Shown in pieces: positions 3,570 to 8,152 of a stretch of DNA of 10,000 nt. Made by a program: the position numbers and the translations under genes. Every line of letters begins with the position of its first letter. Within the stretch, counting starts at the first letter, position 1. Under the pieces are notes generated by a model. It did no database searches, was not told the DNA's origin, and worked only from the letters and a program-made list of their open reading frames with translations. The stretch is from Botryococcus braunii (lineage: Eukaryota; Chlorophyta; Trebouxiophyceae): contig KV908465.1 in NCBI GenBank assembly GCA_002005505.1, positions 312,630 to 322,629 of the forward strand. Reading direction: 5' to 3'.

Positions 3570-6278
3570 GTTCTTTGGGGTTGGGGGGGGGGGGGCGAGG
3601 AGGTGCCTGTGGATTACGTAGACGTCACATTTCCGTGGGGTAATCTTTCACGCATGAGAGCTTCACATGAAGCAGAGCCCGGGGGGAGGGGGGGGGGAGA
3701 AAGGATTGGGGGGGTCAGGGTGCTCAGGGTTTACGGTTTTAGGGTTTTACGTGCTGGATGGATTATATGGAAGCGAGGGTTTTCGGCTCGTACGCTCCCA
3801 TGAAAGAGAGGCTCGGGTGGGGGGTTTAGGGTTTAGGGCTTGGGGGCAGGCGAGGAGGTGCTGGTGGATTATATGGAAGTGATGTTTTTCGGCTCGGAAG
3901 CCCTCATGAAAGAGAGGCTCGGTTGGGTTTAGGGTTTAAGATTTAGTGTTTGGGGGGCAGGCGAGGAGGTGCTGGTGGATTACATGGACGTCACGTTTTC
4001 GGTCAATTGCTTGTTCCTGCGGCAGCCGGATCGCTTGCGGGAAATTTACGACCGGTGGGGATTCATATGCCAGTGTACCCGCTGCGACACGGAGGCGACC
4101 CGCCTGCAAGAACCCCTGAAGCATGTCGAAGACATCGAGATGGCCTGCCGGGCCTGCGTATTTGCCACCTCGTGCGTTTCTGCACCCTTTTTCCCTCCTT
4201 GGGGAAAAAAGGCCCTTTCCCAGGGGCTAAAGGGCCCTTTCCCTTTTTTCCCCTTTCATAAAAGCACATTCATATTGAGCAAAACAAGCAAACGTACGCT
4301 TATGGGATGGGATGAGAACATTCACAATGAGCAGACAGCTGCATATGCCATGGATACATTCAAAGTGAGTAAACATGTGCATGTGGGAATGAACAAAAAA
4401 AGTAGTAGTAGGCGGATTCTGGAACTGGAACGAGGATGTGCATAATCGTGTCAGACTGCCCCCCCCCCGGGGGGCGGGGGCGGGGGGGGGGGGGGAAATA
4501 TAAACGTGTTAGAGGAAATATAGAATGTTTGGGGGGGGTGCGGGAGGGGGGAGGGCTGGTCCTCTAAAAGCTTGAATTCTCGGCAAAGCGAGAAGTTTGG
4601 AGATATAACAGTGCCTTTACCGGTAAGAGGTAGGGTTGGAGGAGGTGGAGAGGCTTTTCTGGCACAGGTACGAGCTTGGTGCTTGCTCTCTTGGAGCCAG
4701 TCAATGTAAAATAGGGTACTCATCCTCTGGAAGCTTGACATGTGGGCAGAGCAAGAACATGTGGGCATTGCGAGAGCTTGGTCTTTGACAGAACTGGACA
4801 TTTTGGGCTGAGCAAGCACATGTGGGCATTGCGAGAGGTTGGTTTTTGACAAGCTTTACATTTGGGCAAAGCGAGAGCTTGGTTTTTGACACGCTTTACA
4901 TTTGGGCAAAGCGGGAACATCTGGACAAAGCGAGGGCTTGGTCTTTGAGATACTTTACATTTGGGGAAAGCGAGAAAGATCTGGGCAAAGCGAAAGGAGA
5001 GGAGAGGAGGTTGGTGTTTGAGAAAGCTTGACATTTGGGTAAGGCTGTCAATCTAATGTAAAAGGGGCCTGATGCAATATGACCCCGGGGTTGTGTAGGA
5101 AGGGGGAGGCCATCGATGAGGGGGTGGAGCCCGACATATTGGAGAAGGACGTGAAAGCTTGGGACTGGATACAAAAGTGCGCCTACGGGTGGCTTAAGGA
5201 TTTCATGCAGCAGGCGGAGACCGCCTGGGAGGCCAGCGTCGCTCCCGCGGATCTGCCCTTTTGCCTGGCCATCCTGGTCATCCCCATGTTTGTGATGATG
5301 AAGCACATGGACAAGAATGCCCGCGACAACTACCGCGACTTGGGGCAGGTGGGACCTTCAAATGGGAGGGACTCCACGGCTTGGGCCATGGAGGACTTTC
5401 AGCTAGGGGGGATCCTCCCTCCCTCCCTCCCTCCCTCCCTCCCCCCGCATCCCTCCCTCGCTCCCCCCCGCCTCCCTCCCCCCGCCCCCCTCCCTCCCTC
5501 CCTCCCCCGCCTCCCTCCCTCCCTCCCTGCCTCCCTCCCTCCCTCCCCCGCCTCCCCCCCTCCCTCCGTGAAGGTCGGGGGTTGGAGTACAGGTGTCTTG
5601 TCGTCCAGTTTGCTGAGTTGAGATTGAGAATGGGTTCTGGTTGAACTCGAGCTGAACATCTGAGAGGGAACATCTGCTCATGCAGACGGGGTCAGTGCGG
5701 TGGAAAGCAGGAGCCTCGGGGCGGGGTGCAGGTTTCAGCTCAGCTGGTGCAAGTTAACGGTCTCTTGAAGGGGGGGGGGGGGGGCAGATATCAGCTCGGC
5801 TATTGCAACTTAGCTCTTCATTTTTTTTTTTATTTTTTTTTTGGGGGGGGGGGGGGGGAGATAGCAGCTCGGCTTGTGCAACTCAGGCTTTTTTTGGTAG
5901 GGGGTGGGGGGGGGGGGGGACGGATAACAGCTTCTGCTTGTGCAACTCAGTTTTTTCGTTTGGGGGGGGGGGGGGGGGGGAGGGGAGGGGGTAGGACTCT
6001 CTTTTGGGGGCCCTCTCCTTGGACGGGTTCGTCCTGTGCAAGTCAGGGGCCTCTTTTTTGGGGGTGGGCAGGTATCAGCTCGGCTGGTGCAGATAATCGG
6101 AGATGTGAATCTGGGAAGCCTGTACCACGTGCAGCAGGCGTCCCGCCTCATGCACAACCTGCTGAGCCTCGGCCCGGGAGGCCAGGTGTTGGAGCCGGGC
6201 CTGCGCTCCGCCCTGCGCGCCCGCTACGGCCCTGTTCCCCCAGACCTGCTGCCCTTTCTCGAGCGCGGCCATGTGTGA
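777..6278 (+). CDS. SMYD-like SET-domain lysine methyltransferase, multi-exon, 5' part outside or unresolved
   Basis: Split gene. Supported exons are 777-899 (or 777-873), 2711-2826, 3961-4171, 5099-5348 and 6072-6278, about 290 codons in all. Translation shows SET-domain landmarks in the right order: NHSC-x-PN (the cofactor-binding knot), then IRAGEEVLVDY with the conserved Tyr, then WGF-x-CQC-x-x-C, the post-SET zinc cysteines. Family members methylate lysines on histones or other proteins using S-adenosylmethionine; the substrate here cannot be told. After the SET core come about 150 residues that match the usual position of the SMYD helical C-terminal domain. Typical members are about 430-490 residues, so the N-terminal SET half and any MYND zinc finger are missing from what I can read and should lie upstream. 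Exon phases agree from 2711 to the stop. The 777 exon is less certain. SET assignment is firm; exon edges are inferred from reading frame and GT-AG sites only. Confidence 0.8.
900..1064. repeat. polypyrimidine C-rich intron stretch
   Basis: From about 905 to 1050 the + strand is almost entirely C and T, with two CT-rich blocks each containing a C run of about 10 (927-936 and 979-987) and a repeated CCCATCTCCCTTTT motif. It lies just downstream of the 899 donor. Confidence 0.7.
1065..1321. repeat. 86-bp tandem repeat, three copies, in intron
   Basis: Units begin near 1065, 1150 and 1237. Each starts CCCAC(A/T)A and carries the marker CGCCCGCAATC about 40 bp in, at 1105, 1193 and 1279, followed by CAGCTTCCTG. 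The copies are diverged by base changes but keep the 86-88 bp spacing. It looks like an old minisatellite. An open frame through it exists but is repeat-derived. Confidence 0.8.
1331..1385. repeat. (GT)22 microsatellite followed by a G run
   Basis: Twenty-two GT pairs at 1331-1374 run straight into eleven Gs at 1375-1385, then TGTGG. This is the first of five long GT/AC runs in the window. Confidence 0.95.
1479..1642. repeat. direct duplication with 97-bp period
   Basis: A 67-bp segment at 1479-1545, from GGTGGATGTCATAAGTACGT to GGGATAGG, recurs at 1576-1642 with only a few changes. Between them lie two copies of CATTGGTTCA. The second copy runs into a CATT/CATC tetranucleotide tract. Confidence 0.9.
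1643..1716. repeat. CATT/CATC tetranucleotide tract
   Basis: Imperfect repeats of TTCA and ATCC, interrupted by TAGTC and CAGTC. A smaller tract of the same kind lies at 1867-1889. Between the two is an AT-richer stretch of about 150 bp in which I see nothing else. Confidence 0.85.
1890..2176. repeat. degenerate GGTACC-rich minisatellite
   Basis: Short motifs recur irregularly: GAGCCCTTCCGAGGTACC at about 2000-2019, 2105-2122 and 2128-2145; CCAGCATGGCG at about 1962-1992; and TTGCAGGGCTGGAG twice, at about 1943 and 2058. Further GGTAC motifs follow to 2390. Open frames on both strands through here are a by-product of the repeats. Confidence 0.75.
2177..2345. repeat. long inverted repeat, arms about 61 bp, spacer about 46 bp
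   Basis: The left arm 2177-2237 and the right arm 2284-2345 are near-perfect reverse complements. Both contain CGGTACCCCAGTGGG, CCCAGCACCC and ACAGCCATGGGGACCC when read on the same strand. Weaker matching continues outward (CGATGGATTCCTG against CGACAAGTTCCTG). The transcript could fold into one long hairpin. It is embedded in the GGTACC minisatellite. No transposase or clear target duplication is visible. Confidence 0.85.
2466..2572. repeat. (AC)n microsatellite of about 105 bp
   Basis: An AC run with CACG interruptions at its left end (2471-2484), then uninterrupted AC to 2570. It is the only one of the five long dinucleotide runs in AC orientation on this strand; the others are GT. Confidence 0.95.
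2711..2826 (+). CDS. SET gene, exon with the NHSC catalytic-core motif
   Basis: Acceptor GGTCCACAG ends at 2710; donor GCGCAG|GTCGCC follows 2826. The exon reads KLALYGLPSLVNHSCQPNTV and goes on to FSIADTLFLRATKPIRAG. NHSC-x-PN is the SET signature that shapes the S-adenosylmethionine and lysine pocket, and LY...SL-x-NHSC-x-PN is the form seen in SMYD proteins. The exon begins with the last base of a codon and ends after the first base of the next, which is Gly when joined to 3961. A T run then a G run (about 2639-2699) precede the acceptor. Downstream, the sequence turns into CT-rich intron with repeated CCCCTTACCTCTC. Confidence 0.9.
2827..3010. other. CT-rich intron stretch with CCTTACCTCTC repeats
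   Basis: Just after the donor, CCCCTTACCTCTC-like units recur four times at about 2829-2915. A T run of about 13 ends near 3001. No further gene signal is visible. Confidence 0.6.
3011..3123. repeat. (GT)41 microsatellite followed by a T run
   Basis: GT repeats fill 3011-3092, then TTTTGTGTG, then a run of 23 Ts (3101-3123). The long Val-Cys or Thr-His frames through this block have no coding meaning. Confidence 0.95.
3180..3310. repeat. short imperfect repeats with ACTCATG/CATAACATACC motifs
   Basis: CATAACATACC recurs at 3231-3241 and 3277-3287, each followed by CAACACGCATGAGT or CAACACTCATGATT. CATGAGT itself is repeated around 3250 and 3303. A small tandem duplication of about 46 bp is likely. 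Confidence 0.6.
3410..3459. repeat. T run then G run
   Basis: About 28 bases of nearly pure T (3411-3440) pass directly into 19 Gs (3441-3459), followed by C-AG and the first decayed copy of the next exon's start. Similar T-then-G tracts stand at about 2639-2699, 3527-3595 and 5821-5858. Confidence 0.9.
3527..3568. repeat. T42 homopolymer
   Basis: An uninterrupted run of 42 Ts followed by GGTTCTTTGGGGTTGGGG and a G run. It could mark the tail of an old element inserted on the minus strand, but no element body is recognisable next to it; slippage growth is as likely. Confidence 0.95.
3821..3940. repeat. interstitial TTTAGGG-like motifs between exon-edge copies
   Basis: GGGTTTAGGGTTTAGGG stands at 3822-3838, and GGGTTTAGGGTTTAAG at 3925-3940. 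Related GGGTTTACGG and TTTTAGGGTTTTACG lie at about 3727-3750. The motif equals the plant- and algal-type telomere unit, but only two or three units occur in each place. It fills the same slot in the exon-edge repeat that T and G runs fill in other copies. Confidence 0.6.
3961..4171 (+). CDS. SET gene, exon with DY and post-SET cysteines (end at 4171 or 4157)
   Basis: Acceptor GGGGGGCAG ends at 3960. Joined to the previous exon it reads IRAG-EEVLVDYMDVTFSV, the SET GEE..DY strand with the conserved Tyr. RLREIYDRWGFICQCTRC follows, giving the post-SET Cys-x-Cys-x-x-Cys that binds zinc together with the Cys of NHSC in this family. The end is ambiguous. GTGCGT after 4171 leaves two codon bases, which fit the acceptor at 5098 exactly. 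GTATTT after 4157 ends on a codon boundary after CRAC and would need a start at 5103. I prefer 4171 because both splice sites then look ordinary. Confidence 0.9.
4201..4253. repeat. nested hairpin just after the exon donor
   Basis: GGGGAAAAAAGG (4201-4212) pairs with CCTTTTTTCCCC (4242-4253). Inside it GGCCCTTT (4211-4218) pairs with AAAGGGCC (4229-4236). The stem begins about 30 bp after the exon's last base, so the folded RNA would lie next to the donor. It resembles a terminator stem, but in a eukaryotic intron that reading has no basis. Confidence 0.7.
4266..4395. repeat. imperfect repeat of ACATTCA-x-x-x-TGAGYAAAC
   Basis: ACATTCATATTGAGCAAAAC at 4266, ACATTCACAATGAGCAGAC at 4318 and ACATTCAAAGTGAGTAAAC at 4356 are diverged copies 38-52 bp apart. 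ATGTGGGAATGAAC at 4381 may be a remnant of a fourth. Nothing else is seen here. Confidence 0.6.
4459..4555. repeat. C run and G runs
   Basis: A CCCCCCCCC-GGGGGG self-complementary stretch at about 4459-4474, followed by G-rich runs to 4494 and again at 4531-4555. Both strands offer guanine runs able to form four-stranded structures. Confidence 0.8.
4727..5042. repeat. minisatellite of about 40-bp and 20-bp units before the 5099 exon
   Basis: Two related units alternate irregularly. The long one is about 40 bp, with core GCTTGGTTTTTGACA-x-GCTTTACATTTGGGCAAAGCGAGA. The short one is about 20 bp, ACATGTGGGCATTGCGAGAG or ACATCTGGACAAAGCGAGGG. Core TTTGGGCAAAGCGAG-type segments are visible at about 4742, 4762, 4801, 4822, 4860, 4900, 4921, 4960, 4981 and 5034. 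A single older copy (AAGCTTGAATTCTCGGCAAAGCGAGAAG) lies at 4568-4595. Minus-strand frames here repeat a Ser-Leu-Cys-Pro-like peptide and are repeat-derived. Confidence 0.85.
5099..5348 (+). CDS. SET gene, exon of the C-terminal helical domain
   Basis: Acceptor TTGTGTAG ends at 5098; donor GGGGCAG|GTGGGA follows 5348. The exon supplies 83 residues, beginning KGEAIDEGVEPDILEKDVKA and including WDWIQKCAYGWLKDFMQQAE and LPFCLAILVIPMFVMMKHMD. It is high in Trp, Ala and charged residues, with a helical pattern. The hydrophobic stretch is short and, in a SMYD C-terminal domain, is better read as a buried helix than as a membrane span. No diagnostic motif is present. Membership in this gene is inferred from strand, order, phase (one base in, codon boundary out) and the need for a C-terminal domain here. 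Confidence 0.75.
5407..5567. repeat. (CCCT)n polypyrimidine block
   Basis: About 160 bp almost wholly of C and T, mostly CCCT units with CCCCCG breaks, starting about 60 bp after the exon donor. The complementary strand reads GGGAGGGAGGGAGGG, the standard pattern for G-quadruplexes. Arg-Glu-Gly and Pro-Ser-Leu frames through it are not genes. Confidence 0.9.
5695..6071 (+). repeat. tandem decayed copies of the 6072 exon start (second exon-edge repeat)
   Basis: The start of the last exon, CAG|GTATCAGCTCGGCTGGTGCAG, is preceded by decayed copies. Copy 1 is at 5729 (CAGGTTTCAGCTCAGCTGG), copy 2 at 5785 (CAGATATCAGCTCGGCTATT), copy 3 at 5859 (AGATAGCAGCTCGGCTTG), copy 4 at 5922 (GGATAACAGCTTCTGCTTG) and copy 5 at about 6021 (GGACGGGTTCGTCCTGTGC). 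A trace may lie at 5695-5717. Spacings are about 56, 73, 63 and 99 bp. Gaps are filled with G runs of 12-20 or T-then-G runs. Copies 3 and 4 share TTGTGCAACTCAG, and copy 5 ends CAAGTCAGGGGCCTCTTTT. Confidence 0.85.
6072..6278 (+). CDS. SET gene, terminal exon with stop
   Basis: Acceptor GGGGGTGGGCAG ends at 6071 and the codon frame starts at 6072, in phase with the donor at 5348. The translation begins VSARLVQIIGDVNLGSLYHV and ends LLPFLERGHV with TGA at 6276-6278. A second in-phase acceptor, CTGGTGCAG ending at 6092, would shorten the protein by seven residues. The LVQIIGDVNLGSLYHVQQAS helix and the Pro-rich end are unlike anything in the intron repeats. The block is GC-rich at third positions like the other exons. 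No AATAAA-like signal is evident downstream; TGTAA at 6571-6575 is the nearest algal-type candidate and is weak. Confidence 0.75.
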   Translation, partial: VSARLVQIIGDVNLGSLYHVQQASRLMHNLLSLGPGGQVLEPGLRSALRARYGPVPPDLLPFLERGHV

Positions 6279-6283
6279 TTCGG

Positions 6284-6380
<97 letters not shown>

Positions 6381-6480
6381 TGCGTGTGTGTGCTCGTGCA
6401 CCCATGCGTGCGTGACTGCGGGCATGCGTGCGGGTGTGCGGGCAAAAGGGGGGGGGGGCCTGCGTGCGTGCGTGCGTGGG
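6284..6480. repeat. (GT)39 then GCGT repeats and a G run, just after the stop codon
   Basis: The GT run begins six bases after the TGA and extends to about 6362, then becomes TGCG repeats (6361-6386), mixed TG/CG sequence, a G run at 6449-6458 and GCGT repeats at 6462-6478. If transcribed, this would be the start of the 3' untranslated region. Alternating purine-pyrimidine of this length favours left-handed DNA. Confidence 0.9.
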
Positions 6481-6578
6481 TGTGGGGGGGTGGGAGGCGG
6501 GAGGGGGTCAAGACCCCGGAGGCCTGGCGCCAAATGCCATGATCCATGCAATTGTTTCCGCAGACGCGCATGTAAATA

Positions 6579-6711
6579 AGAGGGTATCCGCATTGTCGCT
6601 CGTCCACGAATTCGCGGCGCTCGGAGTACGGGAAACGAACACCGCGAATATTCGTACGAGCAGCAATTCAGCGTGCTCGGAATCGCACGAGCACAGATCC
6701 GGATACCCTCT
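6579..6711. mobile_element. 133-bp non-autonomous terminal-inverted-repeat element (MITE-like), candidate
   Basis: AGAGGGTATCCG at 6579-6590 and its exact complement CGGATACCCTCT at 6700-6711 bound the segment. AAAT occurs one base before the left end (6574-6577) and directly after the right end (6712-6715), a possible target duplication. Inside, GCTCGTCCACGAATTCGCGG (from 6598) pairs imperfectly with a segment ending in ATTCGTACGAGC (6636-6661), so the element can fold further. It codes for nothing. Superfamily is not identifiable. It stands out from the surrounding GT- and G-rich DNA by its mixed composition. Confidence 0.6.
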
Positions 6712-7011
6712 AAATTAGCAGTCTCAGCTGCCCCTGCAGGGCTTGTGTGTGAGTAGGCTTGCAAAGTGGACGCGGCTCGCCGTCTTCGCAGCATGGTTTC
6801 GTTAGAACAGAGGGCCAACAGTCAAATAGTCCCTATACCCCAACAATCCCCATTTGTTCCTATTCACCTCCCCTTGGCTCTCGGCCCCCGCGGGGAGGGA
6901 GCAGGGGAGGGGCGGCCCCGGGGGGGGGGGGTGGGTCCGTATTGTTATTTTGAGCCCCAAACTAAATGCATTTGCACAGGAGTGTTACAGCATTTCTCTG
7001 TGTGGCATGCG

Positions 7012-7014
<3 letters not shown>
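6712..7014. other. no gene recognised
   Basis: Mixed sequence with a GC-rich patch around 6889-6931 that includes CCCCGCGGGG and a ten-G run (6920-6930). I see no splice-flanked frame or family motif. Confidence 0.5.

Positions 7015-7098
<84 letters not shown>
7015..7098. repeat. (GT)41 microsatellite
   Basis: A near-perfect GT run, followed by ACATGTGCGTGTGTGCACGTGCG and ACGCACACGTG, which form an imperfect hairpin at about 7104-7136. Confidence 0.95.
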
Positions 7099-7100
<2 letters not shown>

Positions 7101-7139
7101 ATGTGCGTGTGTGCACGTGCGTATTCACGCACACGTGGC

Positions 7140-7860
7140 CGCCTCTGTAACTGCCTGAATCAGCCGTTAAGCACACGCCCAATGGGGGAATACGGGATCC
7201 AAACCCCCTTTTGCCTGAGTGCTTCTTGTAAAAACAGCCCAGATCAGGATCTGCGTGCATGCATGCGGTGTACTGCAGTGGTTGCTGGGCATCCCTCTAC
7301 CAATGACCTCGTCTTCCGGGAGGGCCCTCTGGAGAGGTGCAAGCGCCTTGCAAGTTGCGTGCAAACCTACCTATGCCCCACGGGTGGCCCCATGGACCAT
7401 TTGCAAAACATGTTGTGATGGCCCGGGTTACCCAAAACCCTAATCGGCCGTCCTGTGCCACGACACCGGGCCTGCTTACCTTCACTCTGAACACTTCACC
7501 CCGCAGAGCTGTGCCCTCAAGGTGCGATGTTTTATATGTTGATGATGAAATCAGTTGGGCTCCAGATCTCGCTCCCAGGAGGCCTCCACCAAGGCACATG
7601 TAGTTGGTGGGCCAAGTGTTTCGGGAAAAAGGGGGGGGGGGGGACAGAGGAGAAAACAAGAACAGAAGAACAGAAACAAAGTTCCAACGCAAAGAAATTA
7701 ACCCATGTGTGCATGTATTGTCGGCAGCGTTCAACGAACATATGTGCAGCGTGAATGCATGTGGTTGTCAAAGCAAGATCTTCACCATTAGCAAATTTGT
7801 CATGGGTTAGAAATTTAAGACACGTAGTCGCGAAGCTTTTGCGACAAAATCCTTAATCAT
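7140..7860. other. no gene recognised
   Basis: Unique-looking sequence with only short open frames. It contains a palindromic AGATCAGGATCT at 7242-7253, GTGCATGCATGCGG at 7255-7268 and a 13-G run at 7630-7642 within purine-rich DNA (7620-7680). A frame containing YVDD near 7536 was examined and set aside. Confidence 0.5.
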
Positions 7861-7892
7861 CCTACGCACATGCTCGCATCCATGATTATACA

Positions 7893-7964
7893 TGTAAGAC
7901 GTCACACCCTTAATAATGTAAGACGTCACACCCATGATTATATAAGACGTCACACCCATAAGTA
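7893..7964. repeat. 24-bp tandem repeat, three copies, with GACGTC cores
   Basis: Three exact 24-bp units at 7893, 7917 and 7941. Consensus TRTAAGACGTCACACCCATR, then about four further bases. Each holds GACGTCA, the palindromic core bound by many bZIP (CREB/TGA-type) factors. The preceding CATCCATGATTATACA (7878-7892) looks like the tail of a partial fourth copy. The unit is a whole number of codons, so any frame through it gives an 8-residue peptide repeat; no gene is claimed. Confidence 0.85.
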
Positions 7965-8128
7965 TCTTATGCGAAGCGGTAGGCACCAAATATGGCAGCT
8001 GCTGGAACAAATCTATCGATATCGTCATCACTTGAGCCATAATATAAAAGACAAATCACTAATGAGAGGCCTATCATATACTGATAATGATGAATTCGTC
8101 TAGGATCTTGATCAGGATTCACCACTAC

Positions 8129-8152
8129 GAAGGAAGGAAGGAAGGAAGGAAA
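8129..8152. repeat. (GAAG)n short microsatellite
   Basis: About five GAAG units in otherwise AT-richer, non-repetitive sequence. Confidence 0.85.

Larger units (their letters stand above)
3461..3957 (+). repeat. tandem decayed copies of the 3961 exon start (exon-edge repeat)
   Basis: Four copies of the 3961 exon edge lie in the intron. Copy 1 (from 3461) reads AGGAGGTACCAGTGG and on to GGACGTCACG. Copy 2 (from 3595) reads GCGAGGAGGTGCCTGTGG and on to GACGTCAC. Copy 3 (from 3751) reads GTGCTGGATGGATTATATGG. Copy 4 (from 3850) reads GCGAGGAGGTGCTGGTGG and on to TATATGGAAG. The real exon follows at 3961. Copies 3 and 4 continue into a shared CCTCATGAAAGAGAGGCTCGG, with diverged versions in copies 1 and 2; the real exon lacks this part. 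Spacings are about 110-150 bp, filled with T and G runs or GGGTTTAGG motifs. Only copy 4 keeps the CAG acceptor plus intact codons. Confidence 0.85.

Noticed and set aside
4201..4253. Rho-independent terminator
   Set aside because: The hairpin lies inside a spliced eukaryotic gene, 30 bp after a donor; the T run is part of the stem.
5103..5348. Transmembrane segment at LPFCLAILVIPMFVMM
   Set aside because: Too short and flanked by a soluble helical pattern; SMYD C-terminal domains are soluble helical bundles.
5261..5681. Pro-Ser-Leu and Arg-Glu-Gly rich frames
   Set aside because: Products of the CCCT block and its complement; only 5099-5348 in one frame reads as an exon.
6075..6818. 247-codon minus-strand frame
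   Set aside because: Spans the GT/GCGT run and the foldback element; composition follows the repeats and no motif is present.
7337..7603. YVDD in a + strand frame, suggesting a reverse transcriptase
   Set aside because: No other reverse-transcriptase block on either side, no LTR and no protease or integrase signal; four residues are easily matched by chance.
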